NCBI GenBank assembly: GCA_028023455.1
Contig: JAQFVV010006215.1
Coordinates: 11,883,473 to 11,947,472 of the forward strand
Source: Epiperipatus broadwayi
Taxonomy: Eukaryota > Onychophora > Udeonychophora > Euonychophora > Peripatidae
Length of the DNA: 64,000 bases
Direction of reading: 5' to 3'
Part shown: positions 42,901 to 54,900 of the stretch, piece by piece
Layout: each line of letters begins with the position of its first letter
How positions within the stretch are numbered: position 1 is the stretch's first letter
The notes under the pieces: generated by a model
Database searches by the model: none
What the model saw: only the letters and a program-made list of their open reading frames with translations
Told to the model about the DNA's origin: nothing
Position numbers and translations under genes: made by a program

Positions 42901-45900
42901 TAAAAATAGAAAATGAGAAAAGGTGGTGGGACAGGGTTAAGTTTTAATGTTTAAAAAAAAAAGTGGGTTTCATAAGCAATTAAATGTCAATTTATTTATT
43001 TTTTTACTAATAAGTTAATTATTGGATATTTTTAAAAAATCTAATAGTAAGTGTAATTTTTCAAAAAATATATATAATGAATTTCATTGTCCGGAATTAT
43101 CTGTAATCAATCTTGGTGACAGACTAATCTGTAAGTACCAAGAAGAATATAATTCAACTATCTCTTTATGAATTTATAAAGTAAATACCAGATACTAATC
43201 AATAAAATGTTATTTATGTATATGCTAATATACCTCGTAAAAAAGTAAATATTTTAAAAACACTTTTTGATGGGTTTTTTTTATATTGCTCTACTTTTGT
43301 ACATTTCAACTTTCTTACATGTTTTGGGAACCAATTAAGTATAAAAATTGAGGACCACCTGTGCGCATTATGCAATATACTTGAACATGTATCAAAGGTT
43401 GTTGGCTGGCAGAGTTTGAAAAAATTCAAATATGGAAATAATTGCGGACAGAGACAAAATGTGAAAATTTCCACAGAGGAACATAATAATCGGTAGCATA
43501 ACCAAAGCTTTGTTTTTGGTGCCAAACTTATCAACAAAGAATGATCCAGGAATATCGAGATAACTAAGAAGTATCTTACAACCAACAAATTTACATACAT
43601 CAGAGAGATGAAAGAAATCAAATATTGTTGAATTATAAAGAATATTTTAAAAAAATTTAAATGCAAACAAATAGAAATGTATAATATAAAAAATATAAAA
43701 GACAAATTTATATCTTCAATCTTAAAAAAATATTACAGTAAGGTGTACATTAGATTGGGGTATCTAAGGATATATCCAACTGCTGACATTTCTCAAATGT
43801 TTGCTATCATTAAATTACATAAAGAAAATTACTCCCTTGTGTCTAATGATTGATTTCAGGGGTGGGTAATACTTTAAAGCTGCTATAGCAATTGCTGACA
43901 TAGGCATCGAAATTTAGTCATCTATAAACTCACATTCTTGAACATTAAAGAATTATATAGGTCTTTATCTCATTAGCAATCTATAAGTGAGATTCCTGAA
44001 TTACTGCAGGAGACAGGCTACAATTCCAATAGGCATGAGTGTACTGTAAATGTGTTAAATTGGATAAACAAAAACATAACAGCTTTGGCAAACTACAAAT
44101 ATAAAATGGAAGAGGGTTCTATGGGACTCTCAATTAGTGGAATTATCTGCAGGGTTATGTTGACAAAATTCGAGGAAATTGTTATCTCAAAATATTTCAC
44201 TTTATTCCCTAAAACAAACTATAGAGAGTGTGTGGATGAAGTGCTTGTCTGTGTGCCAGAAACACACATCGAGGATATACATCACAATCTAGAACAAATA
44301 TCATCATTACAATGGATGATTAGACAAAAGATAAATTTAAAGGTGTCAACTTCCTAGATCTGTATATACAGAAAAACTTACCCAATTTTGATTATAAGAT
44401 GATTTTAAAACCCCTAGAAATTCGAAATACCAATTCTCGTAGTTCTTCAATGCATAAAGTGGCAGATCTTGAGGGCTTTTTATACAAAAACTTAAAACTG
44501 TGAAAATACGAAGCCAATTTCAATGATAAATTTTGATGCTTGTATTAAAGACCTATCAACACTAGGATACAACTATAATAAGCTAATTAACACTTAATAA
44601 GTTTTATGCTAAAATAAACAGATCACTCTCAGCAGACAGTTCCATAACCTTGGATAAGTTTTCTCTACATTACCAATGTCTCACAAACCCTAAAAAAGAT
44701 TTGTGCTAACACATATAACATTAGCCTTAGAACTTCTCCCACTTTAAACAGATTAATAAATAATGCGAAAGATAGAATATCTTCAGAACAAAAACCCCAT
44801 ACGTTGTATATAAAATCAGATGCAGTAATTTTTTTTGCTGCATGATGTATTATGAATTGCATGCAAATATTGCCATGATGCAGCATATAGCCTCGCAAAA
44901 CAGTGATAATAAGATTACGTTTTTGACCTAACAAAAGTAAAATTGGTTTGCTTCAATTGGGATGATAGGAAATGTAAATTCAAGGAAGCATGGTTCATCG
45001 CTAACAACCCTCTCACTATAAACAAAAAAAGAACTGTTCCCTTATCAAAGAAATGGAAATGTGTAAATAAAGCACTTACATAACACACACTTTATTTAAA
45101 TGTTGTATTGCTTCCTTCAGCAAAGTACGATTGCTATGATTCTGGCTGGCAACATCAAAAGCATTCTCAGCAAATTATAATAATAAAACAACATTTTTTT
45201 TTTTTGGGGGGGGGGGGTTAAATGTTCAAAGTATTTAAATATAAATTACGATTAGCACAAAAAAAGAGAATATTTTTTTGATTTATAAATAGATAATTGC
45301 AAATGTTATTGATTGTGTTTTACTTACTAATATTTAAAATGCAGTAATTAAAAAATTAATTCAAATTGAATTGCATTATTTGATAGATCTGTATCTTTTT
45401 GTCATAACCATTAATGTAATAATAAGTTGGCATAGCAATAAATTTTTAATGTTAAGAAATCAGCTTTAATCCTGCCACAATCTTTAATATGGAGCAATAA
45501 TATTCAGTATGGAATAAAAGTAAACAAATTAACAAAGCAACATCTTGTAAATTTATTTAATCCAAAGTGCTAGAATATAATCTATTTCCTGATTAGAGCA
45601 AATTACAAATTTTGCTATTAAGAGTACATTTCCATTCTTAATTATATTTAATGTTAAGGAAACAAATGAAGTTAATGCTCAGATTAAAAATTCTGAAATC
45701 TGTTTCTATAAGAGTATTATTGATTACAGACATTTTTATACTTACATGTTTGTTTAATCAATCCTTTTTATTAAAATATTTTAGTTTATGCACAATATAT
45801 ACACATTGAATGTTGGGATTTTTTTTAGAAAATAAAACAGAAAGTAACCGAAACTGTTGGATCATCAAAAGCTGATTCCTGTGGTAAATTTCATACAAAA

Positions 45901-48900
45901 AGTTTGGAATTGAAAGAAAGTTTTAAATGTACTGCTGAGGATTTATTTAGAGTATTTACAATAAAAGAGGTAAGCTATTGAAAAATCTCTAAATGAGTGT
46001 ACATATATATATAGATAATCAATCAGTTCTTATATACATTTTTTTAAGTGATTAAAAATTATTGTTTTATTAATATCAATTTTTTTTAACTCTATCTCTT
46101 TAATGTATATATATTATTAATAAAGAAATCATTGGTAACATTTAACTTTTAAAACGTTAAATAATAATTTAATTGCAGAAGTATCCTTTCAATTACTAAT
46201 ATATAATTTTTATCAATTGTTATTCAAACTTAAAATGAATATATTAATTTTCATGATGCATTGTTTTCTTATCATTTAAGCAAATTATTCCCTTGTTTTA
46301 AGCTTATTTTATATAAACCTTTACCCTGCTTAGCGATTGACTACTTAGTGATATTTCACAATAGCAATCATCATCAATTTGTACCCAATACTTCAATTTA
46401 CAATCGATTATTCACTATAACGATTGGGGAAAAAAAATTTTTTTAAATTTTTTTGGCAGCTATCTTCAATTTTGCATCACTGATGACATCAGAGAATACA
46501 TATTTTAAATTCATTTTACCCAAAAGTAAAAGTACATTACTATAATACGTATACAGGTAATGACTTTTATTCATAAAACACAATGTTAGTGCTGCATTCA
46601 GTATTTTTATTATAAAACGTATAAAGTTAAAATATATATAATTACTGAATCTAGACATTCAACACTATATTAGATGATGAAAACAGTACAACTAAAATAC
46701 CATCATCACAAATTTTCAGGAAAACACTAAATACTAATATTAAAATGTGTTCCTTCATTACGTACACCAAGTGGTTTCAAATCAAAAGAAAAACAATGTT
46801 GAATTAGAAAAAAATTTAAAAAGAAAAACGGATTGCATTTAAAATAAGTGTTAATGAATAATTTTTCTACATGAATGGGGGGGGGCGGAGAGGCACTATT
46901 ATATTAGTAAAAATATACAATAAGAAAAATAAACTTAGCTTATGTTTGAGAAAATTAGAACAGGTTTTTTTTCTTTTTAAATAAGTTGATTTTTTTTTTA
47001 AAGTTGACTGATTTACAATAGGCATTAAGCCTTTTCTTACTCTGGAGTACAGTAATAAGTCTTTATGTGCAATAAACTAATTTATAATTAAACATTGTTT
47101 TTTAATTTGAATAATTTCTAATAAGTAATAAACATAAATATACAGTACTATAATACAAATGTTAAAAAAATGCTCTTCAGTATGGATTTTTTTTTCATTA
47201 CGATGAAAAACTTCTGCGGAAGAATATAAAAACTCTTAAATTCAAATTTAGTTTCACTTTCTTTTTGCTGTACTGTACTTTTTAAACAGTAAAAATATGC
47301 TTTTTTTCACTTGTGATATAAAACTTTTCTTTTAGATATTGTATTTAGTCATCATTGCCATGAAAAAATCAAGAAAATCTTTGAGGTTGAAAACCAATGT
47401 GGATATTTTACATCATCGACTGGAACCAACCAATTTTTTTCCCATAGACCCCCATTCTTGGAGTTTTGGTGCCTGATGGTCTGGACTTGGCTCTGAGTTA
47501 TCAGGTTTTGCTTCTATAGGTTTTTTTCCGTCTGATTCGAGCTATATATCTACCTTGCCTGTTTGGATTGGTGCGATGGTGGATATCGTTAAAATATCTC
47601 TTGTACTTCAAATTATTTTCCATTTGTACTGAAGCTATATTTTTGGAAATTAACCAATCACTTCGCTCTTTATCCAAATCTGTCATAGGCAGTCTCTAAA
47701 CCACACCTTCTCTCCTACAAAAAACTTCTCCGACTTTCTATTAACAGTTTCTCTTGTCAGCTCAGGAAGAAGTAAGGTTAGGTTGGTCCATAGTTTTTGT
47801 TTCACGAACAATTTGGCAGGAGTCTACCATCCTCATGGGTTTTTGCTTTTTTAATGCATTTTTAAGTTGGTTCACTGTTTTGGCCAGGCCATTAGTTTCT
47901 GGATGATATGGTGGTGTATGAAGGTATCTGATACCTCTGTATATCAGGAAGTTGTCGAACTTAGCCAAAGAAAAACTAGAACCATTATCTGATACTAGAG
48001 TCTCTGGGTATCCTTGTGTTGCAAATATTGAGATTAATTGTTTGATTGTTTCATCTGTCCCAGTATTTTTAACAATTCTGTACTCAATCCAGTGTGTGTA
48101 GACATCGACTAAAACTAGAAAGATATATCTCAGAAAGGACCGGTGTGATCAATGTGGATGCGTTCCCAGGCCCTTGTAGCTGGTGGCCACCAGCTATATT
48201 CCTTCCTGTTCAGTCTACTGTTCGTTGGCAGTTGGTACACCCCTTTGTAAAGATTTCTATATCTTCATTTAACTTGGGCTACCAAACATATCTTCTGGAC
48301 AACGCTTTGGCATGCATTATTCCTGGATGGCCACTATGAAGTAGGTCTAGTATCTGTTTTTGGCCTTGTAGAGGTATTACTACTCTATCGCCACTGAGAA
48401 CACATCCCTTGGAGATCGACAATCGCATACAGACATTCCAAAAAGATATTGGTAGGTTATCTGGTTTATTGTTAGGCTAATCCTTCCTAATCCAGTTCTT
48501 CAGAACTTGGCAAGCCGGCTCAATGTTGGTCCAATTTGACACACTCCTGCTGTTAACTACCCTGTTCTTCCACTGGTCAATGTAGTTTACTTCTATTGTA
48601 GTTCTCATTTTTTCTGAAGCATCAGATAGCGCATCGGCATCCTGGATCAACTTTCCACTTCTATAACCTAAATCATAGTCATAGGCTGAGAGTATTGATA
48701 TCATGGACACAGGAGATCTGGGATAGAGTTTACTTTCGTGAATAGTCCTAACAAAGGTTTGCGGTCTGTAGTTATGGTAAATTTTCATCCGTATATGTAT
48801 TGATGGAACTTCTTTATTCCATAAACCATTGCCAGTGCTACCTTATCTATCTGACTATAGTTTCGCTCAGCGTTAGATAAGGTCCTCGAAGCATAAGCTA

Positions 48901-51900
48901 TAGATCTCTCGCCACGAGAAATGAGGTGGCTTACACAATACTCTGATGCGTCTGTTGTCAGGCATAAATATGCTTCGTGGTCATAAATGTGCCAAAAGTT
49001 TCTCAGACATCAATCAAGAGAGATTTTATCTTCTTGAAAGCGTCTTCATGTACTGAAGTCCACTTCCAGACTTGGTTCTTCTTCAAAAAATCAAATAATG
49101 GTCGAGCCACAAGTGCCTTCCCTTTTAGAAAAGAGACAAAAAAATTAATAAGTCCCAAGAGTGCTTGTAGTTCCTTAACATTTGTTGGTCTGGGAGCATT
49201 TTGTCCTGCTTTTGTTTTCTCAGGTGCTGGGATTTTTCCTTGTTCAGATATTATGTGGCCTAGAAATTTTAGTTTCTATTCAGATATTATGTGGTCTAGA
49301 AATTTTAGTTTATATGTATTCCATACACATTTGTTAATATTAAGAGTTGCTTCGAATTCTTCCAATTTTTGACACACTTGAGTGACTCTATCCCTAAGGA
49401 CTTCCTCCGAGTTTGTAGTGATGAGGATGTTATCATAATATGGGATGATTCCTGCTAGACCTTTGACTAAGATGTCTATCTTCGCTTGAAAGATGTTTGA
49501 TTCTGAAAGGAAGTCGATTATATTTGAATAATCCTAGGTGCATAGTTATGATTAATATCCTCGAAATTTCTTTGCTTATTGGTATTTTGTGGAATGGAGG
49601 TCGAGTTTTGCAAAGTGAGATGCCTTCTCTAAAAGAGCTAGAACCTCTCTTGAATTAGGAACTGGGTATGCACTCTCAGACATTTTTATTTATTGTTCCT
49701 TTATAATCTCTGCAAATACTTACTTTGCCATCTGGTTTATTCACTACAACAATCTGTGTAGCCGAGTTTGAATCTTCAGTTGGGCTTATTATGCCTTCCT
49801 GTAATAGGTCATTTAAGGCTTCTTCAACTTTTAATGCATTGTGCATATGGTACCTTCATAGTTTTGCGAATTTACGGGTGTTGCTTGTTCCTTTAACTCT
49901 AGTTGGACCGATATTGTTTTAATTTGTCCTAAATTTGTAATGAATAATAATGGGAATTTACTCCGTATTTCATTTCCGATATTTATTTTCTTTATTACAT
50001 TAATCATAATTCCTAAAGATTGGAACCAGTTTCTGTCCATTAGGGGTTTTATCTTTTTATGCACTATGTATAATGGTAACAATCCTTTTTTTGAGTTCAG
50101 CTTGACTTTTGCCATAACCTTTTCGACAATTTTGACTGTGTTTCTGTTTAATTTCTGTATTCACAATTTTTTTTTTTGATACCTGTTATCTTTAATAATA
50201 GACTTCCAATCCTTTAAAGACATGAGAGAAACCTCGGAGTCACTACCCTCTATCTAACAACGTTTTCCTTCGATGCACACTGTTTGTTTAAATTCTGATT
50301 CTGAATTTTTTAGTGTTTTGATCTTTTAAATCTCTTGGAATTGACTTTCTGAGTTGTTTTTTCCAAAGTTTCTTGCCAGGGTTCCTCATTTTTCATACGG
50401 TTGTTTACAATTGCGTTCAACATGTCCATTTTTTTTGCAGTTTAAACATACGCAGTTATAGCTACAATCCTTATCTTGTTCTGAAGTTTTCTGAATCTAA
50501 CAATAAAGGATACGATATAACACATTATTCATATATTCTTTCACCTGCTCGATTACAAGTTTGTGAGTTAGTCCTTTTTTAATGACCTCTTTATATGTTA
50601 TGTTAGAGTCTGCAAGGGTATTATATAATCCAAGGAACAACTGTTCTAGGAGTGCTTCTTCTAAATATTGACCATAAACACAAGGTTGCAGTCTTTGTCT
50701 GATGTCATAAATGAAAGAGTAGTCTGACGATATGTTTTGATGGTAGAGGACAGAACTCTGAAATCAATCTTTTGACCATGTCGTATTATAAGGTTTCTGG
50801 TTCAACAGGTTCACATTAACAGTTAGCTATTTCTAAAATCTTGATTCCTGTGAAACCTAGGAGTGCGGCAATTTTAATGTAGTTTTTCATAACACTTTAT
50901 CAAAAATGTTTTTCTACCAATTTTACATATAACGGCCATTTACTGGTATTTTCAACATCGAATTCTCCTATTTGCAGTTGTAATATGACGGACATTTTTC
51001 ATTCCAAACTGTTCTTTGGAGATCCTGCCGAACTGCGCCAGTTTGATGTGTATGCATCAATTTAAATTAATTCTCCAACAGATTTGGTAAGCAAAACTGG
51101 ATTTATTAACAACTTAATACAAAAAAATAACGTCTAACTATTTAGTTACACTCTAAGAAAATTTAGCTTAACTAAACTCTTCTACCGGCTACATGTTCAC
51201 ACGTTTTTAAATTCACATTCTTAATTATTCAATTTGAGTAGCAATTGGGGGTGACATTATAATTTTCTTCTTCTATGAAAATCTATCGAATTTCTTAATA
51301 TATATCTTTAGTCCTACTTTCTGATAACTCATAACATTTCTTGGAAGTTTTGAAGCATTATTTGTAAAAGCAACCACATTATCTGCAAAATCTAATTGAT
51401 TTATGTAATCTCCATTTAATTAATTTATAAAATATTTGTTATAGAATTGTTATGAAAAGCTTTGGAGATATCACCCTATAATTACACCCTTATCAGCGGC
51501 AACTTTTTTAGTGTCACCATGTAGTTTAATCACTGCTGATGCATTTTGATAAATTTACTTCACAATATGACAACATCTGGGTCTCTGTTTTGATGATTCA
51601 AAACTTCAATCAAATGTCTTTTCATAATCTACAAAACCAAAACATAAATGCAGCATATTTATTAGTCCTTTCTATTGGATGTGATCCACCATGCTAAAAC
51701 TAGTTTTAAAGTTTATTTTTTTGCTAATTAGAATCCAAAGTTGACTGTACATAACTTGTAATTATCTTAATTAAGTTTTTGTATAGAACTGGTAGAAAAC
51801 TGATTAGCTGTAATTTGTAGTGTATTATCTTTCTTAAATATCAATATTACTAATGCATTCTTTTAATCATCTGATACATCTATTATTTAGGCCTTTGGTA

Positions 51901-54900
51901 TATAGATTTGCCAATAATTTTTCTATTTCTTTATTTAACTTCTTTTAAAATATCAATAATATTTTTATCATTTCTAGGAGCATTTTCCTTCTTAATAGAT
52001 TTAATTGCATGTCTTAATTTTTTAGATGTAGTAATTGTAAGGAATTCTTTATTTTCTTGTTTTTTGTTATCATATAATTCTTCATCTTCGCATATATTTC
52101 ATAAGATTATCTTGCTGAAACAACTTTCCTTCCAATACCAAGATACTGTTTTAAATTTTTGAGAATTACTCTCTTCTACAGTTTTCCTTGCCAAATCCAA
52201 TTATATTTTCTTATATCATTATTAACTCTTTTTCATGCCATTTTACAAAATTCTAGATATTCAATTTTTCTTAATGGATTATTTAGAAAAATAGCATATT
52301 CCTCTTTTCCTTTATGCATTATCTTGCCTCAGTAGAAAATTTATTGGTAAATTGCTTTTTTTTTTTTTTTTTGCTTTGTTGTAGTTCTTAAAAGAGCATC
52401 AGTTATCTTATTGATTTAATCAAGTCTAAAACATCTTCAAAGACTTAATATATTTTAAAACAATTTGCAAGTTATGGTTAGGTTACAAATATCATCTGTT
52501 AAACCACTAAACATCACATGATCACCATCTCTTATACTAGCACATAATTGTTATTAAACAAGGCAAAACTCTCTCCACACAGTAGTGCAACCCTGTGCCA
52601 AATAGAGTAATCAATGGATGACAGAAGGCTTAGTGCATAAATTCTCATAGTTTTGTAGTTAAGTAGAGATAAAAGGTGGCTGCTGGAGAGTTGCATTAGA
52701 TCCTAAGATCTAGGTGCAGTGCTCTCAGATCCAAGGCTCTTCACTGACGAAGGCCACAAGCCTGAAACTAGTCTGGGGATATTGGATAAGTATGCACTAG
52801 ATAGGGATTTTATGCACTAAACCTTCTGGCATCTATTGATTACTCTGTTTGGCACAGGGTGGCACTACTGTATGGAGAGAGTTTTGCCTTGTTTAAGTAT
52901 CATCAGTTACTGTCTTTTTGTATTACTTTTCATCCAATTAATTTAAACCATAAATTCCGAATTGTTTTAAAATATTATTTTGTATTCATAATCTTACATC
53001 TCTCTAATCAATGATTACTTTCTGTGTAGAATATATTAAAATTATTACAATCTTGAAATACATATTTTCTGTTAGTCAAAATATAATCTATTTCTGCTGT
53101 GCCATCATTTGAATGTTTTCATGACTATTTTCAGTTAGCATTTCTCTCAAAGAAAGAATTCATATTATATAGCTTTTTTTTTTTTTGCAATCTCTGCAAG
53201 TCTATGTCTTCTCATTTTCCTAACTATAACAAAATATATCTACAACCCTTTTTTATCAAATCTAGCATTAAATTTTCCAATAACAATTTTAAAATGCTGA
53301 TTTAGTCTGATCATTAAGTATTTTGTACATCCATATAAAAATCTACTTCTTCATTATAATGAGAACTTTTGGGGAAGCCAAATGTGAATATTCTGCATTT
53401 GATGTCTTCCATTAATTTGAATAGAAGATAATCTTGCCAATCTGTCTGATAGGCTATTATTTTCTATAGTGTTGTTCTTCCATTTTTTATTTATAAAAAA
53501 ATCTATTCTTGTGCTTCCAATATTTGTGCCTTTTGTAGTAAATGTGCCCACTTATTAATTAATTATCTCTTAATCTTTTCTTCTAACTTCACAAAACCCA
53601 ACATTAATCCATTTAATACTAGACAGTTTTTTTTTTCAGTTTTTGCAATCTTCGTTTATTTCAAGGTGATTTGCAGCTGTAGGTAACTAAGTAAAAGATC
53701 ATTATTGAATAGCAGTCTGGATTCACAATCAAGGGATTTTTAGCATTTTTCGCCTTCAGGTGATCAACTGCTGTTTGACTGATGATTTTACAGCCTCATA
53801 AAAATAAGGACTATAATTTAGTTTTTTTAAATACCTAAAAAAGATTTGTCTGTACTTTCATTCTAAAAATTGACTGAAAAAACCATGATATGTATATCTT
53901 GGTTTTATACTCAGGGGTAAAAAGTCAATAAACTCACTATGTTGGAGGATGCATGCTGGTGAGCAGCTAATCCATGGTTATTTACCCCTTTGAATAGTAC
54001 ATTACAATGACAAATTTTGGACATTAGAAATTTAGCTTTGCTCATTTCTTTTAAGGCTTCAAAGAGAAATCAAAGGGTGTTTTTTAGTTAACTGCCAAAT
54101 TCTTTTTTGCAACTTGCTGCTGTTATGTATATATTGGTTGGGTTGCTCGTTCACTCTCTCAAAAAAAAAGCACTTTCATCATCATTAATTTGCATTTAAT
54201 GAGTCATTTTAAATAAAAATTTTCATTTCATGGCAGTAATATCATAAATATAAAATGATGTTTTACTATAACAGTAACCATGTGATTAAAGTGACTGAAA
54301 GATTGTTTATACCACTTACTATGAAGCCTTGAATTACATTGTATCAAAGTACACAACTTTAATTTATGCTAGCAAAAAAAAAAAGGGGGAAATAAACAAA
54401 AAATTAAAATTTGCAAATTTAATACATTTTACTATAGTCGAGCATAGCCATTTTTTTTTTTTTTTTGAGTGCTGTACATTATCATATTTATTAATAAAAT
54501 TTCTTTGGTTTATGTTGAAAGCACATTCATTTTATTTTTCCTTTATTATCCTTTTCAAATTTGATGCACAGTATTTAGTGTAAAAAAATATTTTCTAAGA
54601 GTAATGCTAAAAGTTTTACAAAATTTTAAAACATATTTAAAATTAGTACTGACCTAAAACTATTAAAATAGAAAAATCATAATTTTTGATAGAGACTAGT
54701 CTATTATATTTCTATAAGAAAAAAAAGTTATTGAAAAAAAATACCAAACCATATTTAATTTCAATGAAAATCAATTATTTCCTTATTTGTTTTATTTAAA
54801 GAATGAAAATATGCTACAGAAAGGTTTTTTTTTTTTTTTAATAGAATGGATGAGTGAACACACACTCAGTAAAATGTATTTAAATGTGTGTCCTTAATTT

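Larger units (their letters stand above)
47440..51256 (-). mobile_element. Ty3/Gypsy LTR retrotransposon, decayed, 3' LTR missing
   Basis: Reads right to left: 5' LTR (51047-51256), primer-binding site, gag, protease, reverse transcriptase, RNase H, integrase. The order with integrase last is the Ty3/Gypsy order. Coding frames are broken throughout and key catalytic residues have changed. The 3' LTR was not found, so the left boundary is the end of recognisable integrase tail. LINE-A copy 2 begins directly right of the LTR, so the element may have landed in or beside that LINE. Confidence 0.88.
51280..53780 (-). pseudogene. LINE-A copy 2, interrupted by R1 copy D
   Basis: Read leftwards from 53780. 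Leader NLKA-type peptide (HLKAKNAKNPLIVNPD); endonuclease start; TFTTKGTN..., FFINKKWKNNTIENNSLSDR; then FKIVIGKFNARFDKK. At 52909 the frame is broken by the R1-D insertion. Beyond it: NNPLRKIEYLEFCK, LHLCFGFVDYEKTFD and the RT box region LDFADNVVAF (about 51395). The LCFGFVDYEK signature matches copy 1 (24110), so both are one family. The 3' end is lost at the Gypsy LTR. Confidence 0.8.

Noticed and set aside
43214-43705. 163-codon minus-strand open frame, rich in hydrophobic residues
   Set aside because: The longest frame here, but it lies antisense to the upstream half of PLE-3 and looks like A+T-driven hydrophobic sequence, not a membrane protein.
48977-50582. Several + strand open frames in intron 6
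   Set aside because: Antisense shadows of the Gypsy pol and gag regions.
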